Source of the DNA: SHZL01 sp963815185
Lineage (GTDB): Bacteria > Pseudomonadota > Gammaproteobacteria > Xanthomonadales > SZUA-36
Length of the DNA: 64,000 bases
Assembly: GCA_963815185.1 (NCBI GenBank)
Contig: CAWFGC010000017.1
Span: forward strand, 1 to 64,000
Reading direction: 5' to 3'
In this document: one piece after another, positions 26,961-36,703 of the stretch
Numbering within the stretch: the stretch's first letter is position 1
Layout of the letters: every line of letters begins with the position of its first letter
Made by a program: the position numbers and the translations under genes
Notes under the pieces: generated by a model
What the model saw: the letters and a program-made list of their open reading frames with translations, nothing else
Told to the model about the DNA's origin: nothing
The model's database searches: none

Positions 26961-27766
26961 GCGTCTGGCAACGGCTGTTGAACTGGCTTGGCGAGCGCGT
27001 CATCATGATCATCGGCGTGCTGGTGCTGATCTACATGTTCATTCCGATCATGGTGGTCGTGGCGATGAGTTTCAACGAACCGCCAAGCCGCAACGTCTAC
27101 CAGTTCGGCTCGTTCACCTGGCACAACTGGCTGAACCTGTGCGAACCGTACGGCATGTGCGAGTCACTGTTGCGCAGTATCGAGATCGGATTGCTGTCGA
27201 CCATCAGCGCCACCATCCTCGGCACACTGATGGCCTTCGCTTTGGTGCGGCACCGCTTCGTCGGGCGCGCGACCACCAACCTGTTCGTGTTCCTGCCCAT
27301 GGCGACGCCCGAAATCGTGATGGGCTCCTCCTTGCTGGCCCTGTTCATCGCGCTTGGTTTGGGCGGACAACTGGGATTCTGGACCATACTCGTCGCCCAC
27401 ATCATGTTCTGCCTTTCCTTCGTGGTGGTCACTGTCAAGGCCCGCCTGATAGGCATGGACTCCCGGCTCGAGGAAGCGGCCATGGACCTGTACGCCAGCG
27501 AGTGGCAAACGTTCTGGAGAGTCACCTTCCCGCAGGTCTTTCCCGGAATCCTGGGCGCTGCCCTGCTGTCGTTCTCGCTCTCCTTCGATGACTTCATCAT
27601 CACCAACCTCAATGCAGGCACCACGACCACCTTCCCGATGTTCGTCTGGGGTTCGGCGAAACGGTTTATCCCGATGCAGATCAACGTCATCGGCACGGTG
27701 ATGTTTCTGATCTCGTTGTTGATCGTACTCGCGGGGGAATTCAAACGGCGGCGCGCACAATCTTAG
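26957..27766 (+). CDS. Polyamine-type ABC transporter permease, PotC-like
   Basis: 269 aa from ATG 26957, overlapping the previous stop by 4 nt. Six segments beginning IMIIGVLVLIYMFIPIMVVV. The EAA loop is EEAAMDLYASEWQTFWRVTF, and the end has SLSFDDFIITNLNAGTTTTF, typical of PotC. Completes the potDABC-like operon, whose first two genes are disrupted here. Confidence 0.92.
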   Translation: MSVWQRLLNWLGERVIMIIGVLVLIYMFIPIMVVVAMSFNEPPSRNVYQFGSFTWHNWLNLCEPYGMCESLLRSIEIGLLSTISATILGTLMAFALVRHRFVGRATTNLFVFLPMATPEIVMGSSLLALFIALGLGGQLGFWTILVAHIMFCLSFVVVTVKARLIGMDSRLEEAAMDLYASEWQTFWRVTFPQVFPGILGAALLSFSLSFDDFIITNLNAGTTTTFPMFVWGSAKRFIPMQINVIGTVMFLISLLIVLAGEFKRRRAQS

Positions 27767-27842
27767 ATTCACTAACTGTGCTCGGCGCGAAGGGAATTCA
27801 CGGCATCCTGAATTGCCGGGCCGGTCAATCAGCCTCGAGGGG

Positions 27843-29039
27843 CTAAACGCGGCGGACCGCTTGGGTTGTCTCCGGCGGTTTCTTCAAAGACTCCAGCAAC
27901 ACCCATTGCTCCATCGGCGGTAGCGGCGTCTCGGCGGTCTCTTCCGATTCGGTGATTTCCGGCTGTTCCGCATCCACTACAAGGCCGGATTGCTGCAAGC
28001 TGAGCCGGAGGTTGTTGGGGTTATCGGAGTTGGCAAGCGCCTGCACGCGGTCAATTTTTCTGTCTTTATAGAGCCTAATCAGATCCTGGTCGAAGGTCTG
28101 GCAGCCGCCGCTCGATCCCGTTCGCATCCCTTCTTTGACCTTGTCCACCTGGCCCGACTTGATCAGATCCTTGACCCACGGGGTGTCGCGCAGGATTTCC
28201 ACGGCTGCCACTCGCTTGCCGTCGAGCGAAGGGACGAGACGCTGCGAAATGATGGCGCGCAGACACATGGAAAGTTGCAGATAGATTTCGTCATGCCGCT
28301 CTCCGGGAAACATGTTCATCACCCGGTGCAGGGTTTGGTCGGCATTGCTGGAATGCAGGGTCCCCAGGCAGAGATGCCCCGTATCGGCAAAGGTGATCGC
28401 CGCTTCCATCGCCTCGCGATCGCGGATCTCTCCAATCAGAATGACGTCCGGCGCCTGGCGTAAAGCGTTTTTGAGCGCGGCATTGAAGGACAGTGTGTCC
28501 GTTCCCACTTCCCGCTGGGTAAATATGCATTGCTTGTTGGGGTGGATGAACTCAATCGGATCCTCGACGGTGACGATGTGACCGTGGGTATGTTCATTCA
28601 GGTGATCGAGCATGGCTGCCAGCGTCGTCGTTTTGCCCGATCCGGTGGCGCCCGTGACGAGTATCAAGCCCCGCTTCTGCTCCACAATTTCCTTGAAGAC
28701 ACCCGGTAGCTTTAGCTGCTCAAGGGTAGGGATGCTGGTCTTGATATGGCGCAGGACAATCCCGCAGTTGTCGCGCTGACGGTGCACGTTGACACGGAAG
28801 CGGCCAAGATCAGGGAATTCGATCGCCAGGTTCATCTCCAGTTCCTGTGCAAACTTTGCCCGCTCCGAATCACTCATCAGCGAATTGGCCATTGCTTCGG
28901 TTTCGGCCGCGTTGAAGTGTCGCTCTCCAATCGGTTGATTGACACCCTCCGCCCGGATCATGGGCGGACTGTTCGTTGTGATGTACAGGTCTGAGCCCTC
29001 GCGCTCGATCATCTCGCGCAGAAGCGCTTGAATGTTCAT
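27843..29039 (-). CDS. pilU: Twitching motility ATPase PilU
   Basis: 398 aa from ATG 29039. GspE/PilT-type retraction ATPase: Walker A GATGSGKTT (130-138), Asp box VTVEDPIEFIH, Walker B ALRQAPDVILIGEIRDREAM, His box GHLCLGTLHSSNADQ. The N-terminal MNIQALLREMIEREGSDLYI and the long C-terminal tail rich in Glu/Thr/Pro (EITESEETAETPLPP) favour PilU over PilT. It assists PilT in type IV pilus retraction. No pilT is visible beside it here. Confidence 0.92.
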   Translation of the reverse strand: MNIQALLREMIEREGSDLYITTNSPPMIRAEGVNQPIGERHFNAAETEAMANSLMSDSERAKFAQELEMNLAIEFPDLGRFRVNVHRQRDNCGIVLRHIKTSIPTLEQLKLPGVFKEIVEQKRGLILVTGATGSGKTTTLAAMLDHLNEHTHGHIVTVEDPIEFIHPNKQCIFTQREVGTDTLSFNAALKNALRQAPDVILIGEIRDREAMEAAITFADTGHLCLGTLHSSNADQTLHRVMNMFPGERHDEIYLQLSMCLRAIISQRLVPSLDGKRVAAVEILRDTPWVKDLIKSGQVDKVKEGMRTGSSGGCQTFDQDLIRLYKDRKIDRVQALANSDNPNNLRLSLQQSGLVVDAEQPEITESEETAETPLPPMEQWVLLESLKKPPETTQAVRRV

Positions 29040-29293
29040 GCCGACAATTCCCCTTTGGTGAGAGACAAACGCTGAACGTCGCGTGACCGGCGGCTTTGCA
29101 CTGAAAACTGCTTTCCAACCTGTACGCTTTGAGCCGATCGTTGATCGTAGACGATTTACGGGCGAACCAAACCTGTCAAAACTATCAGTTTTGCCAACTC
29201 CGAACAGTTCCGGGCATACTAATTGCGCCATACCAATGCTCACGTAGCGGCGTGCAATGGCACAAACCGAGACCAACGCGGAGGACCAGGGCA

Positions 29294-30171
29294 ATGTGCG
29301 ATGACCAAACAGTGAAAGATAACGAACGTTACCTGGCGCAATCCGGACTTCTTTCCCGCAGGGAATTCAGCCGTCTGGCAGCCGGTGCCGCGCTGACCAT
29401 GCTGCTGCCGCGGGCTGCCGACGCGCATGATGTTGTGGAAAGTGAGGTCGACGTGGCCACACCGGACGGTAGCGCGGACTGCTACCTCGTTCATCCGCTC
29501 TCCGGACGCTATCCTGGCGTGATCATCTGGCCGGATATCCTCGGTTTGCGCCCGGCGCTTCGTCTGATGGGCAAGCGCCTGGCCGAGTCCGGGTACAGCG
29601 TGCTGGTGATCAATCCATACTATCGTGCAGCCAGGGCTCCGGTAGTGCCGGAAGGCGCCAGCTTCCACGACCGTCCGTCCGCGAAAAGATAATGGCGCTA
29701 TACCGACAGCTAAACGCTGCAAATGACGTGACCGATGCCCGGGCGTTTACCGGCTTCCTCGATCAGCAAGCCGCCGTCGACAGCGGCCGCAAACTGGGCA
29801 CCACGGGCTATTGCATGGGCGGGCCCATGGCCTTGCGTGCCGCAGCCGCCGTTCCTGAGCGCATCGGCGCAGCCGCGACCTTTCACGGTGCACGGCTGGT
29901 GGCCGATGGGCCTGACAGCCCGCATCTGCTGATCCCGCAGATGCAAGGCCAATTCCTGATCGCGATCGCCGCCAGCGACGACGAAAAGCAGCCGGAGGCG
30001 AAGGACGTGCTGCGCACAGCCTTTGCCGCGGCAGCCCTGCCGGCGGAAATCGAAGTGTACGCAGGCACGATGCACGGCTGGTGTCCGCCGGATTCCGAGG
30101 TCTACAACGAAGCACAGGCGGAACGCGCCTGGTCAAGATTACTGGTCTTGTTGGAATCAGCCCTGGCTTAG
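29294..30171 (+). pseudogene. Dienelactone hydrolase family protein, Tat signal, one frameshift
   Basis: ATG 29294 begins a protein with the Tat motif LSRREFSRLAAGAALTMLLP. The first part reads YLVHPLSGRYPGVIIWPDIL up to EGASFHD, then the frame must shift by one base near 29670-29680 to give PSVREKIMALYRQLNAANDV and the nucleophile motif GTTGYCMGGPMALRAAA (Cys nucleophile). The His is in YAGTMHGWCPPD. Restored length about 291 aa. Dienelactone hydrolases open cyclic ester bonds in aromatic breakdown; an exported form suggests another ester substrate. Confidence 0.85.
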
Positions 30172-30208
30172 CCTGCAACATGCAGCTTGGGCCTGGAAAG
30201 ATTCAGTG

Positions 30209-30716
30209 TTAATCAAGCGGGCAGGGAATGGCTGATTGAGTTACGCGCACCAGGTCGTAAGCCAGGCTCGTGTAACCTTCCTGAACCCGGGTATCGTTTG
30301 GCACCAGACTCATGCTGATCGAGTCGCAGGAATTGGCCACAAAGGTCGCGCTGCCCCAGGTCTCTTCAGAAACGCTATCCGGGTCGAATGCCTCACCCCA
30401 GCCGCCGCCATTATAGATATACACGCTCATGTTCGTTGCGGAACTGCCTGCAACCGGGCCGACCGCCAACAACCAACGGGTTGCCCCCGCTGGCATAGGC
30501 GTACATGTTGACGACCAGAACGTATCCGCCTGCTTGCGGAGACACTTCAAGATTGAAGCCTTCGAAATTGCGCTCGGGACCCCCATACCAGTTTCCGTTC
30601 AGCCCGGCGTTCATGGTAACTGCAGCGGGATCTGCCTGCAGCAACGCGAGACCCGGGTAAAACATGAAACATATGACCGCGCAAAGCACATGTTTGGTCA
30701 TTCTATTGGTATACAT
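30209..30716 (-). pseudogene. Secreted protein of unknown function, one frameshift
   Basis: The signal sequence is MTKHVLCAVICFMFYPGLAL. It is followed by MNAGLNGNWYGGPERNFEGF and GYVLVVNMYAYASGGN, after which the frame changes near 30475 to RWLLAVGPVAGSSATNMSVY, GGGWGEAFDPDS and a Cys-containing end (SCDSISMSL... PCPLD). This pattern (GxNGxW near the start, GxRWLxAxGP in the middle) occurs in lineage-specific exported gammaproteobacterial proteins. Function unknown. Confidence 0.6.
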
Positions 30717-30764
30717 GGCTACTACTCCTGATTAGAAGCATAAGTGTAAGCTTTCCTGGTTCGC

Positions 30765-31745
30765 CTATGGGACCAGAATGGTCGAACCGGTGGTTTTTCG
30801 GGCGGCAAGATCACGGTGCGCTTGTGCGGCCTCGGCCAGCGGATAGCGCTGGTTGACGTGGACCTTGAGAACCGACTGTTCAATCAGGCCAAACAACTCC
30901 CCGGCCGCCGCCAGCAGGCGGTCGCGGGTATTGATGAAGTCGAACAGCGAGGGGCGTGTGAGGTACAGCGAATGCCGCTTGGCCAGTTCCATGGGCGAGA
31001 AGGGCTCGACCGCACCGGAGGCGTTACCAAAGCTGACCATGACCCCATGCGGTCTCAACGCATCGAGTGAGGCGAAGAAAGTATCGCGGCCAACGCCATC
31101 GTAAACTGCCGCAACACCCTCGCCGCCGGTCAGTTCGCGCACCCGCTGCGCAATATCCTCCTTGCCCGCCATGATGATGTGATCACAGCCCTGGGATTTT
31201 GCCCGTTCCGCCTTGGCCTCGTTGCTGACGACACCGATAACGGTCGCGCCGAGATGATGCGCCCACTGGCTGGCCAATGAACCGACTCCTCCGGCCGCGG
31301 CGTGCAGGAGTATCGGATCACCCGCCTGCACACGGTAACTGCGCCGCAATAAGTACCAGGCTGTCAAGCCTTTGAGCAATGCCGACGCGGCTTGCTCGTC
31401 CGATACGCCCTCGGGAACCGGCACCAGCATGTCGGCGGGGATATTCCTTCGCTCGGAATAGGCATCCATCGGGGCGCGGCCGGTGTAAACCACGCGCGAG
31501 CCAACGGTCAGCCCGCTGACGCCTTCGCCGATGGCTTCGACAACACCCGCGGCTTCGCTGCCCAAGCCGGAAGGCAACTCGGTCGGATAGAGCCCGGTGC
31601 GGTAATAGGTATCGATGAAGTTGAGTCCGATCGCCGTGTGTCTCAGGCGCACCTGGCCGGGCCCGGGATCGGGCAGGTCGATCTCGGTGTACTGCAGTAC
31701 GTCTGGCCCGCCGAATTGCGTCATTCGAATCGCTTTGGTTTTCAT
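30765..31745 (-). CDS. NADPH:quinone oxidoreductase, zeta-crystallin type
   Basis: 326 aa from ATG 31745 with caggaagc upstream. MDR superfamily: an N-terminal GroES-like fold (LRHTAIGLNFIDTYYRTGLY), then the nucleotide-binding Rossmann motif HAAAGGVGSLASQWAHHLGA (AxxGGVG). No catalytic-zinc Cys/His set, as in quinone reductases. Reduces quinones with NADPH, cytosolic. Divergent from the cupin gene. Confidence 0.92.
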   Translation of the reverse strand: MKTKAIRMTQFGGPDVLQYTEIDLPDPGPGQVRLRHTAIGLNFIDTYYRTGLYPTELPSGLGSEAAGVVEAIGEGVSGLTVGSRVVYTGRAPMDAYSERRNIPADMLVPVPEGVSDEQAASALLKGLTAWYLLRRSYRVQAGDPILLHAAAGGVGSLASQWAHHLGATVIGVVSNEAKAERAKSQGCDHIIMAGKEDIAQRVRELTGGEGVAAVYDGVGRDTFFASLDALRPHGVMVSFGNASGAVEPFSPMELAKRHSLYLTRPSLFDFINTRDRLLAAAGELFGLIEQSVLKVHVNQRYPLAEAAQAHRDLAARKTTGSTILVP

Positions 31746-31833
31746 TGCTGCTTCCTGCGAATTTTCTACACCCGCCAAGAATACCTGAGGTTTGGGCTAC
31801 AATACGATCTTTTGCGAACCTGGGGAGCTGACA

Positions 31834-32250
31834 ATGAGAACCATCGTGTGCGCACTTTTGTTGGCATTGACGGCTTGCGCTGTTCATGCCCGCGATACCC
31901 ACCAGATCGAATCGGAAACCCTGGTACAAGCGACCAGCAGTTGGAATGGCGCCGCATTACCCGCCTACCCGGCAGGTGAGCCGGAGATTACCATCCTGAA
32001 AGTCACCATTCCGCCAAAAGCCGCATTGCCGTGGCATGAACATCCCTTCATCAATGCCGGTGTATTACTGAGCGGGGAGCTTACCGTCGAAACGGACGGC
32101 GGGAAGACGCTTCAGCTCAAGGCGGGAGATCCCATTGTCGAGGTGGTGAACACCTGGCACCACGGTGTCAACAATGGCGACATGCCGGCGGAAATCATCG
32201 TTTTTTACGCCGGTACCAAGGACGAACCGGTTACGCTCAAGAAGCCCTGA
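31834..32250 (+). CDS. Exported cupin-domain protein
   Basis: 138 aa from ATG 31834 (gggagctgaca upstream). Signal sequence MRTIVCALLLALTACAVHA; a Cys at position 15 could allow lipidation but the box is imperfect. Cupin motif 1 WHEHPFINAGVLLSGELTVE, motif 2 GDPIVEVVNTWHHGVNNG. A small metal-binding beta barrel; ligand unknown. 16 nt before the rlmJ start. Confidence 0.87.
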   Translation: MRTIVCALLLALTACAVHARDTHQIESETLVQATSSWNGAALPAYPAGEPEITILKVTIPPKAALPWHEHPFINAGVLLSGELTVETDGGKTLQLKAGDPIVEVVNTWHHGVNNGDMPAEIIVFYAGTKDEPVTLKKP

Positions 32251-32266
32251 TCGCCCAAACAATTCC

Positions 32267-33103
32267 TTGCTGAGCTACCGCCACTCATTTCATGCGGGGT
32301 CGTTCGCCGACGTCATCAAGCATGTCGTCCTCGTTGAAATACTCCGGCACCTGGTCAGTAAAGACCGCGCATTCGATTATATCGATACCCACGCGGGTGC
32401 TGGTCTGTATGACCTGAGATCTGAGCAGGCGAGGAAATTGCAGGAATACCGCAACGGCATCGGCAAATTGACGGCCGGGGCGTTTCCCGAACTGGCCGTG
32501 TATCTCGGTATCGTGCAGCAATTCAACGCGGCGTCGGACTTGCACTATTATCCAGGGTCCCCATTGATCGCCAGCCATTTTTTGCGCGCCAAGGACCGGT
32601 CGTGGCTGTTCGAACTACATCCGGCGGATTTTGCCCTGCTGCAACAGCGGCTTGCAGCGGATCGCCGCGTGCGGGCGATGCGTGAGGATGGCTTCCGCGG
32701 CCTGCTGGGGCTGTTGCCGCCCGCTTCGCGCCGGGCCCTGGTGCTGATGGATCCCGCCTATGAAGTCAAGACCGATTATCAGCAGGTGTTCGAGACCTTG
32801 GCCAGCGCCCACAGGAAATTTGCCACGGGCATTTTTGCCCTGTGGTATCCGGTGGTGGAACGAAGGCGGATTGATGAGTTGGAAGATCAATTCACCGGCA
32901 GCGGGATCAGAAAGATCCAGCTCTTCGAACTGGGCGTCAGCGCCGATGCGCCTGGCAGCGGCCTGTCGGCGGCAGGCATGATCGTGATCAATCCGCCATG
33001 GACGCTGCAGCAGACCATGGCCGCACTGTTGCCCAGGCTTGTGGCTGCGCTCGCCGTGGGCGATGGAGCGTTCTTCCGCTGCCAGACCCTGGTGGATGAG
33101 TAA
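32267..33103 (+). CDS. rlmJ: 23S rRNA m6A2030 methyltransferase RlmJ
   Basis: 278 aa when begun at TTG 32267. That codon gives the standard N-terminus LLSYRHSFHAGSFADVIKHV; the frame is open upstream but non-conserved. SAM site THAGAGLYDL (residues ~34-43). Catalytic loop MDPAYEVKTDY, where most members have DPPYE. The C-terminal GMIVINPPW matches the family. Methylates A2030 of 23S rRNA. Length equals E. coli RlmJ (280 aa). Confidence 0.92.
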   Translation: MLSYRHSFHAGSFADVIKHVVLVEILRHLVSKDRAFDYIDTHAGAGLYDLRSEQARKLQEYRNGIGKLTAGAFPELAVYLGIVQQFNAASDLHYYPGSPLIASHFLRAKDRSWLFELHPADFALLQQRLAADRRVRAMREDGFRGLLGLLPPASRRALVLMDPAYEVKTDYQQVFETLASAHRKFATGIFALWYPVVERRRIDELEDQFTGSGIRKIQLFELGVSADAPGSGLSAAGMIVINPPWTLQQTMAALLPRLVAALAVGDGAFFRCQTLVDE

Positions 33104-33112
33104 GCCGGCGGT

Positions 33113-34296
33113 TTACTCCGTGGTGGCTGCGGCCGCCCAGGCGCCCTGGCGGTGTTTGCGATAAAGCAGCAGGTAAATGGCGACATAGATCGCAATGACG
33201 ATCAGCCCGATCCACTCGATTTTCAGCGGCGTGAACTGGTACAGCAGAATCAGTCCGTACATCAACAGCCAGTTGCCGATGATGTAGTTGCGCCGGCCAT
33301 GGCGCTCGGACCGTCATGTTCAGGTTATCCGTATACAGTCGAATCAGCGAATCCAGCGAGTTGATGACGAAAACCACACCGACCAGCACCATGGCCATGT
33401 TGAACAGGAAAGAAATGTTGATGTGATTGACGTAGTAATAATAGAGCACCGAAAACCAGATTGAGATCGGAATGGAGGGAATAATGAGCAGTGCCAGCAA
33501 CAATTGCCAGGTCTTCAGTCCGCCGACAAAGCGCGAGACGAACTGTCCGATCATGATGCTCCAGGAAAACCACCAGAACAGGTAAAACGCATGGTAGTCC
33601 GTCAGCGGCATCACGAACTGACGGATATTCTCGAAGTACCCGCCGATTTCAGAGAAGATCGAGAAAAACCCACCCAGGCTCATGCCCGAGTGTAGCCACA
33701 TGACGGCGATCAGCAGGAAAAACAGCCAGGTGGAAGCAATGCTCAACACCTTGACAAAGCCGATATCGGTGCTGGACAGTACCGCGCACAGCACCACCAC
33801 GGCCACCAGGCCGTAACGCAAGGGCTCGCTGATGCCGTGATGTAATTGGGAGTAGCTCAGAAACAGAAACCCGGTAAAGGCGCAGGTGGCGATGACGACA
33901 ATGTTGTTGAAGAATTTGATCGCGCGATTTCGAACAGCCTGACCCGCGGCTCCACCACGCAAAAATAAAACGTGGTCAGAAAGTAGAACATCCACACCAG
34001 AAAGCCCCAGAAACCGAACTCGATGCCAGCGGACTGGCAAAGCGGTAAGGCGCCTCGGCCGCGTACACCGGAAATTCGGTCAGCGGGAACATGATCAGGC
34101 CGACGTCCAGGCCCGAGGTGAACAGGATCGCCATGAACGCGAACAGCGATGAAGGCATTTCCCCTGTCACCCGCAGGTTGCGCCACACCAGCACCAACAC
34201 CAGCGAGGTCGTCAAAGTCACCGCAATGGCGATGGACAAGATGCCTGCATGCAGACTATGCTTCGCTTCCGGACGAGGCCTGCACAGCGGCCACAT
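33113..34296 (-). pseudogene. BCCT-family (choline/betaine) transporter, several frameshifts
   Basis: Membrane segments read successively in different frames from about 34296: HAGILSIAIAVTLTTSLVLV, FTSGLDVGLIMFPLTEFPVY, FWGFLVWMFYFLTTFYFC. A long open part then holds the BCCT signature-like AFYLFWWFSWSIMIGQFVSR (W-x2-S-W). The end (about 33300-33113) shifts frame once more. At about 395 codons it is short for the family (~500-650). It begins 5 nt after the choline-dehydrogenase-like gene, so one operon is likely; uptake of choline or a betaine is inferred. Confidence 0.65.
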
Positions 34297-34301
34297 CGCG
34301 G

Positions 34302-36029
34302 TCAGAGGCAGGATGCTGGCGCTGCCGGCTTTGCCACTGCTCGTCGATCCAGGGCGTCACTTCGGCCGCGGGCAGGGGTGTCTTTCCGAACAACGGTATC
34401 GGCAGCCTTTTCCGCCGCCATGATGGTAGGTGCATTCGAAGGTCGCCGTTGGTCTACGGTGGGAAAGATCGATGAATCGACTACGCGCAAACCCTCCATT
34501 CCGATCACCCGGCAATCCGGATCGACCACGGCCATGGGATCACCAGGCGCGCCCATCTTGCAGGCGCCCGCTGGATGGTAGGCGCTCTCCACGTTGTCCC
34601 GCACCCAGGCGTCGATGGCATCGTCCGCATGAATGTCGATGCCCGGTTGTATCTCGCGGCCCCGGTAAGGGTCCATCGCGGGCTGGGAAATGATCTCACG
34701 GGTCAGGCGGATACAGGCGCGCCAGTTCTCGATGTCCAGGGGGTGTTGCAGATAGTTGAACAATATACCGGGTTTGGCGCCGGGATCGGCGTTTACGATC
34801 CGCACCCTGCCCCGGCTTTGGGGTTTGTTGGGACCGACATGCACCTGAAATCCATGGCCCTCGATGGCGGCCTGACCGTCGTAGCGCATGGCCCCGGGCA
34901 GAAAATGATACTGGATGTCGGGCCACTTGCGCCCTGCGCGGGAGCGGATGAAGGCACAGGATTCAAAATGGTTGGTGCTGCCCAGCCCGTCTTTGAACAA
35001 CAACCAGCGGGCCCCGATCAGCGCCTTGCTGAACAGATCCAGTTTGTCGTTGAGGGTGATGGGCTGCTTGCACTCGACCTGAAAACAGACTTCCAGATGG
35101 TCCTGCAGGTTTTCACCCACACCAGGCCGTTCGTGCAGTACGGCAACACCCGCGTCCTGCAGCACCGCCGCGGGACCGATGCCGGAGTGCTGCAACAATA
35201 CCGGTGAACCGATCGCGCCGGCGCAGGAGATGATCTCCTTGCTGCAGCGGGCGATGTGGGTCTCGCCGCCGCGACGGTATTGAACCGCCACGGCGGTCTT
35301 GTCTTGCAGCAGGATTTTTTCGCTCAAGGCATGGGTCACGACCTGGAGATTCGGGCGTTTTGCGGCAGGTGCCAAGTACGCGTAGGAGCAGGAGCAGCGC
35401 ACGCCCCTGTCCACCGTCATCTGCATCGGCCCAAAGCCTTCCTGCCGATAGCCGTTGTAATCTTCGGTTTGCGGATAACCGGCCTCGATGCCGGCCTGGA
35501 TGAAGGCGCGATACAGCGGATTCAATGCCATGTCATTGCCACCGCATACGACCACGGGACCTTCGCCGCCGCGGTAGGCATCAGCGCCGCCGGCCCAGGT
35601 TTCCATGCGCTGGAAATACGGCAGGCAATGGCGGAAGCCCCAGCCCGCCGCGCCCAGGGACTCCCACTCGTCGAAATCGCAGGCGTGACCGCGAACGTGC
35701 ACCATGCCATTGATGGAAGAGGAACCGCCAAGCACTTTGCCGCGTGGACAGTGGAACTGCCGGCCGTTGGCATGCGGCTCTTTTTCAGACTCGAAAAACC
35801 AGTTGTATTTGGGCATGTTCATCGGGTAGGAAAGCGCGCTCGGCATCCGGATGAACAGGCTCCTGTCACTGCCGCCGGCCTCGATCAGCAATACGCTGTT
35901 CTCACCGTCCTCGCTCAGGCGATGGGCCAGCACACAACCGGCGGAACCCGCCCCAATGATGATGTAATCGAACTGGCTTTTGTTAGCCTTTCCCACAGAG
36001 GTTCTCCAATCAGATTTTCGCGACGCCAA
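34302..36029 (-). CDS. betA: Choline dehydrogenase-like GMC oxidoreductase
   Basis: 575 aa. FAD motif DYIIIGAGSAGCVLAHRL (GAGSAG 26-31), GMC signature 1 GKVLGGSSSINGMVHVRGH, signature 2 GAIGSPVLLQHSGIGP, catalytic-site histidine region SAYHPAGACKMG, and C-terminal NAPTIMAAEKAAD. Closest in pattern to BetA (choline to betaine aldehyde), though GMC specificity can differ. A GTG start near residue 12 would trim the atypical N-terminus. It lies in one direction between soxG and the BCCT gene and feeds the betaine pathway encoded upstream. Confidence 0.88.
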   Translation of the reverse strand: MASRKSDWRTSVGKANKSQFDYIIIGAGSAGCVLAHRLSEDGENSVLLIEAGGSDRSLFIRMPSALSYPMNMPKYNWFFESEKEPHANGRQFHCPRGKVLGGSSSINGMVHVRGHACDFDEWESLGAAGWGFRHCLPYFQRMETWAGGADAYRGGEGPVVVCGGNDMALNPLYRAFIQAGIEAGYPQTEDYNGYRQEGFGPMQMTVDRGVRCSCSYAYLAPAAKRPNLQVVTHALSEKILLQDKTAVAVQYRRGGETHIARCSKEIISCAGAIGSPVLLQHSGIGPAAVLQDAGVAVLHERPGVGENLQDHLEVCFQVECKQPITLNDKLDLFSKALIGARWLLFKDGLGSTNHFESCAFIRSRAGRKWPDIQYHFLPGAMRYDGQAAIEGHGFQVHVGPNKPQSRGRVRIVNADPGAKPGILFNYLQHPLDIENWRACIRLTREIISQPAMDPYRGREIQPGIDIHADDAIDAWVRDNVESAYHPAGACKMGAPGDPMAVVDPDCRVIGMEGLRVVDSSIFPTVDQRRPSNAPTIMAAEKAADTVVRKDTPARGRSDALDRRAVAKPAAPASCL

Positions 36030-36043
36030 CCGCCAGTGCCAGC

Positions 36044-36703
36044 TTATGCCGGCTGGCGGTACGCAGCCAATGCACTGCGGTATCTACGGCACCCGGTACT
36101 CCATGCCAAATTCCCTGCCGGCGCGGTGCAGCTGCAACGCAACAGGTATTCGGCAAAACTCCTGCGCACATGAATTTCGAATGCCGGCTGGTCATCCATA
36201 AGGGCGATCAGCACATTCGCTTTGGCCAGACCGCTTTGCGCGCAGTCGCCGGGTTTGAACGGGTGTCATGATGCAGATCCAGCGTGCAGCCCTTGGCCAG
36301 AACGTAACGCGCACATTCGCGCCGCGCAGCCTCAGGCAAACTTGTCCGCCGCTGATGTCCGTGACCGCGGACGGCGAGCCCATGCAGAGAAAGATCTGTT
36401 TGCGCAATTTCAGCAAGACACCGGAAGTCTTGCCCGGCGGCGCTGACAATCAGCCATTCGCCGGGGCCCAACCAGAACACCCGGTGGGAATGTAAGTTGA
36501 CAAGCCTGTTCACGGACAGTGGCAACTCCTGCTCCCCGGTGGGGGCCGCGGCAACAAATTCAGCATTCTCCGGGTGGCCGCGCAGGTTGACGTACGCCAG
36601 CCCGGAAACGATCTCAGGCCGGGAGGGCTGTCTGTCCATCGCTTGCCGGCAGGCTGGCGACAACGGATTCCAGTCCATGACGGCGCGGAAGTGACTCAGT
36701 CAT
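36044..36703 (-). pseudogene. soxG: Sarcosine oxidase gamma subunit, multiple frameshifts
   Basis: ATG 36703 overlaps the soxA stop by 8 nt (MTESLPRRHGLESVVAS). Later conserved pieces lie in different frames: VFWLGPGEWLIVSA, SPSAVTDISGGQVCLRLRG, YVLAKGCTLDLH, CAQSGLAKANVLIALMDD and FEIHVRRSFAEYLLR. Together they cover the ~200-aa SoxG in order. At least three frame changes separate them. SoxG is part of the heterotetrameric enzyme turning sarcosine and H4folate into glycine and methylene-H4folate. Confidence 0.8.

Noticed and set aside
35256..36173. 305-codon plus-strand frame opposite betA
   Set aside because: Shadow; the minus strand encodes an intact GMC oxidoreductase.
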